From Nemertoderma westbladi (Eukaryota; Xenacoelomorpha; Nemertodermatida; Nemertodermatidae): DNA of 64,000 bases. Positions 54,871-64,000 of this stretch are shown in pieces. The stretch is taken from assembly GCA_032718475.1 (NCBI GenBank), contig JAUCBJ010008016.1, positions 29,829-93,828 on the forward strand, in the 5' to 3' direction. The notes below the pieces were generated by a model. That model saw only the letters and a list, made by a program, of their open reading frames with translations, did not search any database and had not been told where the DNA came from. The stretch's first letter is position 1. Each line of letters begins with the position of its first letter. The translations under genes and the position numbers were made by a program.

Positions 54871-57800
54871 CTAAAATAAACAGACAATAGTAGAACAAAG
54901 CTACGTTCAAACGATAGTAATCTAAAATAAACAGACAATAGTAGAACAAAGCTACGTTCGAACGATAGTAATCTAAAATAAACAGACTATAGTAGAACAA
55001 AGCTACGTTCAAACGATAGTAATCTAAAATAAACAGACAATAGTAGAACAAAGCTACGTTCAAACGATAGTAATCTAAAATAAACAGACAATAGTAGAAC
55101 AAAGCTACGTTCAAACGATAGTAATCTAAAATAAACAGACAATAGTAGAACAAAGCTACGTTCAAACGATAGTAATCTAAAATAAACAGACAATAGTAGA
55201 ACAAAGCTACGTTCAAACGATAGTAATCTAAAATAAACAGACAATAGTAGAACAAAGCTACGTTCAAACGATAGTAATCTAAAATAAACAGACAATAGTA
55301 GAACAAAGCTACGTTCAAACGATAGTAATCTAAAATAAACAGACAATAGTAGAACAAAGCTACGTTCAAACGATAGTAATCTAAAATAAACAGACAATAG
55401 TAGAACAAAGCTACGTTCAAACGATAGTAATCTAAAATAAACAGACAATAGTAGAACAAAGCTACGTTCATACGATAGTAATCTAAAATAAACAGACAAT
55501 AGTAGAACAAAGCTACGTTCAAACGATAGTAATCTAAAATAAACAGACAATAGTAGAACAAAGCTACGTTCAAACGATAGTAATCTAAAATAAACAGACA
55601 ATAGTAGAACAAAGCTACGTTCAAACGATAGTAATCTAAAATAAACAGACAATAGTAGAACAAAGCTACGTTCAAACGATAGTAATCTAAAATAAACAGA
55701 CAATAGTAGAACAAAGCTACGTTCAAACGATAGTAATCTAAAATAAATAGACAATAGTAGAACAAAGCTACGTTCAAACGATAGTAATCTAAAATAAACA
55801 GACAATATTAGAACAAAGCTACGTTCAAACGATAGTAATCTAAAATAAACAGACAATAGTAGAACAAAGCTACGTTCAAACGATAGTAATCTAAAATAAA
55901 CAGACAATAGTAGAACAAAGCTACGTTCAAACGATAGTAATCTAAAATAAATAGACAATAGTAGAACAAAGCTACGTTCAAACGATAGTAATCTAAAATA
56001 AACAGACAATAGTAGAACAAAGCTACGTTCAAACGATAGTAATCTAAAATAAATAGACAATAGTAGAACAAAGCTACGTTCAAACGATAGTAATCTAAAA
56101 TAAACAGACAATAGTAGAACAAAGCTACGTTCAAACGATAGTAATCTAAAATAAATAGACAATAGTAGAACAAAGCTACGTTCAAACGATAGTAATCTAA
56201 AATAAATAGACAATAGTAGAACAAAGCTACGTTCAAACGATAGTAATCTAAAATAAATAGACAATAGTAGAACAAAGCTACGTTCAAACGATAGTAATCT
56301 AAAATAAATAGACAATAGTAGAACAAAGCTACGTTCAAACGATAGTAATCTAAAATAAATAGACAATAGTATAACAAAGCTACGTTCAAACGATAGTAAT
56401 CTAAAATAAATAGACAATAGTAGAACAAAGCTACGTTCAAACGATAGTAATCTAAAATAAACAGACAATAGTAGAACAAAGCTACGTTCAAACGATAGTA
56501 ATCTAAAATAAACAGACAATAGTATAACAAAGCTACGTTCAAACGATAGTAATCTAAAATAAATAGACAATAGTAGAACAAAGCTACGTTCAAACGATAG
56601 TAATCTAAAATAAATAGACAATAGTAGAACAAAGCTACGTTCAAACGATAGTAATCTAAAATAAACAGACAATAGTAGAACAAAGCTACGTTCAAACGAT
56701 AGTAATCTAAAATAAACAGACAATAGTATAACAAAGCTACGTTCAAACGATAGTAATCTAAAATAAATAGACAATAGTAGAACAAAGCTACGTTCAAACG
56801 ATAGTAATCTAAAATAAACAGACAATAGTAGAACAAAGCTACGTTCAAACGATAGTAATCTAAAATAAACAGACAATAGTAGAACAAAGCTACGTTCAAA
56901 CGATAGTAATCTAAAATAAACAGACAATAGTAGAACAAAGCTACGTTCAAACGATAGTAATCTAAAATAAACAGACAATAGTAGAACAAAGCTACGTTCA
57001 AACGATAGTAATCTAAAATAAACAGACAATAGTAGAACAAAGCTACGTTCAAACGATAGTAATCTAAAATAAACAGACAATAGTAGAACAAAGCTACGTT
57101 CAAACGATAGTAATCTAAAATAAACAGACAATAGTAGAACAAAGCTACGTTCAAACGATAGTAATCTAAAATAAACAGACAATAGTAGAACAAAGCTACG
57201 TTCAAACGATAGTAATCTAAAATAAACAGACAATAGTAGAACAAAGCTACGTTCAAACGGAGTAATCTAAAATAAATAGACAATAGTAGAACAAAGCTAC
57301 GTTCAAACGATAGTAATCTAAAATAAATAGACAATAGTAGAACAAAGCTACGTTCAAACGATAGTAATCTAAAATAAACAGACAATAGTAGAACAAAGCT
57401 ACGTTCAAACGATAGTAATCTAAAATAAATAGACAATAGTAGAACAAAGCTACGTTCAAACGATAGTAATCTAAAATAAATAGACAAGAGTAGAACAAAG
57501 CTACGTTCAAACGATAGTAATCTAAAATAAACAGACAATAGTAGAACAAAGCTACGTTCAAACGATAGTAATCTAAAATAAATAGACAATAGTAGAACAA
57601 AGCTACGTTCAAACGATAGTAATCTAAAATAAACAGACAATAGTAGAACAAAGCTACGTTCAAACAATAGTAATCTAAAATAACAGACAATAGTAGAACA
57701 AAGCTACGTTCAAACGATAGTAATCTAAAATAAACAGACAATAGTAGAACAAAGCTACGTTCAAACGATAGTAATCTAAAATAACAGACAATAGTAGAAC

Positions 57801-60800
57801 AAAGCTACGTTCAAACAATAGTAATCTAAAATAAACAGACAATATTAGAACAAAGCTACGTTCAAACGATAGTAATCTAAAATAAATAGACAATAGTAGA
57901 ACAAAGCTACGTTCAAACGATAGTAATCTAAAATAAACAGACAATAGTAGAACAAAGCTACGTTCAAACGATAGTAATCTAAAATAAACAGACAATAGTA
58001 GAACAAAGCTACGTTCAAACGATAGTAATCTAAAATAAACAGACAATAGTAGAACAAAGCTACGTTCAAACGATAGTAATCTAAAATAAACAGACAATAG
58101 TAGAACAAAGCTACGTTCAAACGATAGTAATCTAAAATAAACAGACAATAGTAGAACAAAGCTACGTTCAAACGATAGTAATCTAAAATAAACAGACAAT
58201 AGTAGAACAAAGCTACGTTCAAACGATAGTAATCTAAAATAAACAGACAATAGTAGAACAAAGCTACGTTCAAACGATAGTAATCTAAAATAAACAGACA
58301 ATAGTAGAACAAAGCTACGTTCAAACGATAGTAATCTAAAATAAACAGACAATAGTAGAACAAAGCTACGTTCAAACGATAGTAATCTAAAATAAACAGA
58401 CAATAGTAGAACAAAGCTACGTTCAAACGATAGTAATCTAAAATAAACAGACAATAGTAGAACAAAGCTACGTTCAAACGATAGTAATCTAAAATAAACA
58501 GACAATAGTAGACCAAAGCTACGTTCAAACGATAGTAATCTAAAATAAACAGACAATAGTAGAACAAAGCTACGTTCAAACGATAGTAATCTAAAATAAA
58601 CAGACAATAGTAGAACAAAGCTACGTTCAAACGATAGTAATCTAAAATAAACAGACAATAGTAGAACAAAGCTACGTTCAAACGATAGTAATCTAAAATA
58701 AACAGACAATAGTAGAACAAAGCTACGTTCAAACGATAGTAATCTAAAATAAACAGACAATAGTAGAACAAAGCTACGTTCAAACGATAGTAATCTAAAA
58801 TAAACAGACAATAGTAGAACAAAGCTACGTTCAAACAATAGTAATCTAAAATAACAGACAATATTAGAACAAAGCTACGTTCAAACGATAGTAATCTAAA
58901 ATAAACAGACAATAGTAGAACAAAGCTACGTTCAAACGATAGTAATCTAAAATAAACAGACAATAGTAGAACAAAGCTACGTTCAAACAATAGTAATCTA
59001 AAATAACAGACAATATTAGAACAAAGCTACGTTCAAACGATAGTAATCTAAAATAAACAGACAATAGTAGAACAAAGCTACGTTCAAACGATAGTAATCT
59101 AAAATAAACAGACAATATTAGAACAAAGCTACGTTCAAACGATAGTAATCTAAAATAAACAGACAATAGTAGAACAAAGCTACGTTCAAACGATAGTAAT
59201 CTAAAATAAACAGACAATAGTAGAACAAAGCTACGTTCAAACGATAGTAATCTAAAATAAACAGACAATAGTAGAACAAAGCTACGTTCAAACGATAGTA
59301 ATCTAAAATAAACAGACAATAGTAGAACAAAGCTACGTTCAAACGATAGTAATCTAAAATAAACAGACAATAGTAGAACAAAGCTACGTTCAAACGATAG
59401 TAATCTAAAATAAACAGACAATAGTAGAACAAAGCTACGTTCAAACGATAGTAATCTAAAATAAACAGACAATAGTAGAACAAAGCTACGTTCAAACGAT
59501 AGTAATCTAAAATAAACAGACAATAGTAGAACAAAGCTACGTTCAAACGATAGTAATCTAAAATAAACAGACAATAGTAGAACAAAGCTACGTTCAAACG
59601 ATAGTAATCTAAAATAAACAGACAATAGTAGAACAAAGCTACGTTCAAACGATAGTAATCTAAAATAAATAGACAATAGTAGAACAAAGCTACGTTCAAA
59701 CGGAGTAAACTAAAATAAACAGACAATAGTAGAACAAAGCTACGTTCAAACGATAGTAATCTAAAATAAACAGACAATAGTAGAACAAAGCTACGTTCAA
59801 ACGATAGTAATCTAAAATAAACAGACAATAGTAGAACAAAGCTACGTTCAAACGATAGTAATCTAAAATAAATAGACAATAGTAGAACAAAGCTACGTTC
59901 AAACGATAGTAATCTAAAATAAACAGACAATAGTAGAACAAAGCTACGTTCAAACAATAGTAATCTAAAATAACAGACAATATTAGAACAAAGCTACGTT
60001 CAAACGATAGTAATCTAAAATAAACAGACAATAGTAGAACAAAGCTACGTTCAAACGATAGTAATCTAAAATAAACAGACAATAGTAGAACAAAGCTACG
60101 TTCAAACGATAGTAATCTAAAATAAACAGACAATAGTAGAACAAAGCTACGTTCAAACGATAGTAATCTAAAATAAACAGACAATAGTAGAACAAAGCTA
60201 CGTTCAAACGATAGTAATCTAAAATAAACAGACAATAGTAGAACAAAGCTACGTTCAAACGATAGTAATCTAAAATAAACAGACAATAGTAGAACAAAGC
60301 TACGTTCAAACGATAGTAATCTAAAATAAACAGACAATAGTAGAACAAAGCTACGTTCAAACGATAGTAATCTAAAATAAACAGACAATAGTAGAACAAA
60401 GCTACGTTCAAACGATAGTAATCTAAAATAAACAGACAATAGTAGAACAAAGCTACGTTCAAACGATAGTAATCTAAAATAAACAGACAATAGTAGAACA
60501 AAGCTACGTTCAAACGATAGTAATCTAAAATAAACAGACAATAGTAGAACAAAGCTACGTTCAAACGATAGTAATCTAAAATAAACAGACAATAGTAGAA
60601 CAAAGCTACGTTCAAACGATAGTAATCTAAAATAAACAGACAATAGTAGAACAAAGCTACGTTCAAACGATAGTAATCTAAAATAAACAGACAATAGTAG
60701 AACAAAGCTACGTTCAAACGATAGTAATCTAAAATAAACAGACAATAGTAGAACAAAGCTACGTTCAAACGATAGTAATCTAAAATAAACAGACAATAGT

Positions 60801-63800
60801 AGAACAAAGCTACGTTCAAACGATAGTAATCTAAAATAAACAGACAATAGTAGAACAAAGCTACGTTCAAACGATAGTAATCTAAAATAAACAGACAATA
60901 GTAGAACAAAGCTACGTTCAAACGATAGTAATCTAAAATAAACAGACAATAGTAGAACAAAGCTACGTTCAAACGATAGTAATCTAAAATAAACAGACAA
61001 TAGTAGAACAAAGCTACGTTCAAACGATAGTAATCTAAAATAAACAGACAATAGTAGAACAAAGCTACGTTCAAACGATAGTAATCTAAAATAAACAGAC
61101 AATAGTAGAACAAAGCTACGTTCAAACGATAGTAATCTAAAATAAACAGACAATAGTAGAACAAAGCTACGTTCAAACGATAGTAATCTAAAATAAACAG
61201 ACAATAGTAGAACAAAGCTACGTTCAAACGATAGTAATCTAAAATAAACAGACAATAGTAGAACAAAGCTACGTTCAAACGATAGTAATCTAAAATAAAC
61301 AGACAATAGTAGAACAAAGCTACGTTCAAACGATAGTAATCTAAAATAAACAGACAATAGTAGAACAAAGCTACGTTCAAACGATAGTAATCTAAAATAA
61401 ACAGACAATAGTAGAACAAAGCTACGTTCAAACGATAGTAATCTAAAATAAACAGACAATAGTAGAACAAAGCTACGTTCAAACGATAGTAATCTAAAAT
61501 AAACAGACAATAGTAGAACAAAGCTACGTTCAAACGATAGTAATCTAAAATAAACAGACAATAGTAGAACAAAGCTACGTTCAAACGATAGTAATCTAAA
61601 ATAAACAGACAATAGTAGAACAAAGCTACGTTCAAACGATAGTAATCTAAAATAAACAGACAATAGTAGAACAAAGCTACGTTCAAACGATAGTAATCTA
61701 AAATAAACAGACAATAGTAGAACAAAGCTACGTTCAAACGATAGTAATCTAAAATAAACAGACAATAGTAGAACAAAGCTACGTTCAAACGATAGTAATC
61801 TAAAATAAACAGACAATAGTAGAACAAAGCTACGTTCAAACGATAGTAATCTAAAATAAACAGACAATAGTAGAACAAAGCTACGTTCAAACGATAGTAA
61901 TCTAAAATAAACAGACAATAGTAGAACAAAGCTACGTTCAAACGATAGTAATCTAAAATAAACAGACAATAGTAGAACAAAGCTACGTTCAAACGATAGT
62001 AATCTAAAATAAACAGACAATAGTAGAACAAAGCTACGTTCAAACGATAGTAATCTAAAATAAACAGACAATAGTAGAACAAAGCTACGTTCAAACGATA
62101 GTAATCTAAAATAAACAGACAATAGTAGAACAAAGCTACGTTCAAACGATAGTAATCTAAAATAAACAGACAATAGTAGAACAAAGCTACGTTCAAACGA
62201 TAGTAATCTAAAATAAACAGACAATAGTAGAACAAAGCTACGTTCAAACGATAGTAATCTAAAATAAACAGACAATAGTAGAACAAAGCTACGTTCAAAC
62301 GATAGTAATCTAAAATAAACAGACAATAGTAGAACAAAGCTACGTTCAAACGATAGTAATCTAAAATAAACAGACAATAGTAGAACAAAGCTACGTTCAA
62401 ACGATAGTAATCTAAAATAAACAGACAATAGTAGAACAAAGCTACGTTCAAACGATAGTAATCTAAAATAAACAGACAATAGTAGAACAAAGCTACGTTC
62501 AAACGATAGTAATCTAAAATAAACAGACAATAGTAGAACAAAGCTACGTTCAAACGATAGTAATCTAAAATAAACAGACAATAGTAGAACAAAGCTACGT
62601 TCAAACGATAGTAATCTAAAATAAACAGACAATAGTAGAACAAAGCTACGTTCAAACGATAGTAATCTAAAATAAACAGACAATAGTAGAACAAAGCTAC
62701 GTTCAAACGATAGTAATCTAAAATAAACAGACAATAGTAGAACAAAGCTACGTTCAAACGATAGTAATCTAAAATAAACAGACAATAGTAGAACAAAGCT
62801 ACGTTCAAACGATAGTAATCTAAAATAAACAGACAATAGTAGAACAAAGCTACGTTCAAACGATAGTAATCTAAAATAAACAGACAATAGTAGAACAAAG
62901 CTACGTTCAAACGATAGTAATCTAAAATAAACAGACAATAGTAGAACAAAGCTACGTTCAAACGATAGTAATCTAAAATAAACAGACAATAGTAGAACAA
63001 AGCTACGTTCAAACGATAGTAATCTAAAATAAACAGACAATAGTAGAACAAAGCTACGTTCAAACGATAGTAATCTAAAATAAACAGACAATAGTAGAAC
63101 AAAGCTACGTTCAAACGATAGTAATCTAAAATAAACAGACAATAGTAGAACAAAGCTACGTTCAAACGATAGTAATCTAAAATAAACAGACAATAGTAGA
63201 ACAAAGCTACGTTCAAACGATAGTAATCTAAAATAAACAGACAATAGTAGAACAAAGCTACGTTCAAACGATAGTAATCTAAAATAAACAGACAATAGTA
63301 GAACAAAGCTACGTTCAAACGATAGTAATCTAAAATAAACAGACAATAGTAGAACAAAGCTACGTTCAAACGATAGTAATCTAAAATAAACAGACAATAG
63401 TAGAACAAAGCTACGTTCAAACGATAGTAATCTAAAATAAACAGACAATAGTAGAACAAAGCTACGTTCAAACGATAGTAATCTAAAATAAACAGACAAT
63501 AGTAGAACAAAGCTACGTTCAAACGATAGTAATCTAAAATAAACAGACAATAGTAGAACAAAGCTACGTTCAAACGATAGTAATCTAAAATAAACAGACA
63601 ATAGTAGAACAAAGCTACGTTCAAACGATAGTAATCTAAAATAAACAGACAATAGTAGAACAAAGCTACGTTCAAACGATAGTAATCTAAAATAAACAGA
63701 CAATAGTAGAACAAAGCTACGTTCAAACGATAGTAATCTAAAATAAACAGACAATAGTAGAACAAAGCTACGTTCAAACGATAGTAATCTAAAATAAACA

Positions 63801-64000
63801 GACAATAGTAGAACAAAGCTACGTTCAAACGATAGTAATCTAAAATAAACAGACAATAGTAGAACAAAGCTACGTTCAAACGATAGTAATCTAAAATAAA
63901 CAGACAATAGTAGAACAAAGCTACGTTCAAACGATAGTAATCTAAAATAAACAGACAATAGTAGAACAAAGCTACGTTCAAACGATAGTAATCTAAAATA
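54871..64000 (-). repeat. 51-bp minisatellite carrying copies of the TM2-exon acceptor site (runs off the window)
   Basis: About 179 units within the window. Each minus-strand unit has 21 nt of intron end (ACTATTGTCTGTTTATTTTAG minus its first base is within the pyrimidine tract) followed by 30 nt equal to the start of the TM2 exon (ATTACTATCGTTTGAACG...). From 54.87 to ~59.98 kb units carry scattered variants (AATAGACA for AACAGACA, GTATAAC, ACAATATTAG, 1-bp losses). From about 60.0 kb to the end the units look identical. The array continues past the window. Confidence 0.97.

Noticed and set aside
54794-63981. Long minus-strand frames reading FERSFVLLLSVYFRLL or LDYYRLNVALFYYCLFI repeats
   Set aside because: They are products of a 51-bp unit without stops in two frames, not genes for repeat proteins. 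Only 54,765-54,870 is exon.
33261-64000. Regular repeats as possible CRISPR arrays
   Set aside because: Units are contiguous with no unique spacers, and the sequence is clearly from an animal genome.

Overview
The window is nuclear DNA of an invertebrate animal. It holds (i) at least two BEL/Pao-type LTR retrotransposons, (ii) the 3' end of a LINE, caught in a 3.5-kb tandem duplication, and (iii) on the minus strand, the seven-transmembrane part (TM2 to C-terminus) of an intron-rich adhesion-type GPCR gene. Intronic minisatellites overlapping exon borders recall what I remember being reported for amphioxus genes, but the sequence alone does not fix the species.

Layout. 1-9,219: 3' part of a plus-strand BEL/Pao element: pol (protease tail, RT, RNase H, integrase), a three-copy spacer repeat, a second long ORF in the env position encoding a Cys-rich protein with a weak exonuclease-like segment, a polypurine tract, and a probable 1.29-kb LTR with an array of UUCG-tetraloop hairpins. 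6,233-13,237: 3.5-kb direct tandem duplication (ORF2 3' half + LTR + LINE fragment), which creates a chimeric LINE/ORF2 reading frame. 13,500-17,700: gene-free, with dispersed and inverted repeats. 17,705-28,536: a complete-ended minus-strand BEL/Pao element with two 1,181-bp LTRs and a 5-bp target duplication. It is internally deleted (gag-protease joined in frame to the end of RNase H) and has a broken Cys-rich ORF in its env position.

29,058-54,870: eight phase-consistent minus-strand exons of the adhesion GPCR (TM2, TM3-4, TM5, TM6, TM7, then a disordered cytoplasmic tail with a coding 39-bp VNTR). Its introns are dominated by minisatellites: 49-bp units (33.3-36.2 kb), about 33-bp units (36.3-37.3 kb), 40-bp units (38.8-39.8 kb), 43-bp units (40.0-45.9 kb), 45-bp units (46.3-54.7 kb) and 51-bp units (54.8 kb to the window end).

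The most striking observation is that four of these arrays are amplified splice junctions. Each unit contains the last or first 15-38 nt of the neighbouring exon plus its intact donor (TM5, TM7) or acceptor (TM2, TM3). The gene therefore presents tens to hundreds of near-identical competing splice sites. The two acceptor-side arrays have units that are multiples of 3 and open in the receptor's reading frame; the two donor-side arrays are not multiples of 3 and run into stops.
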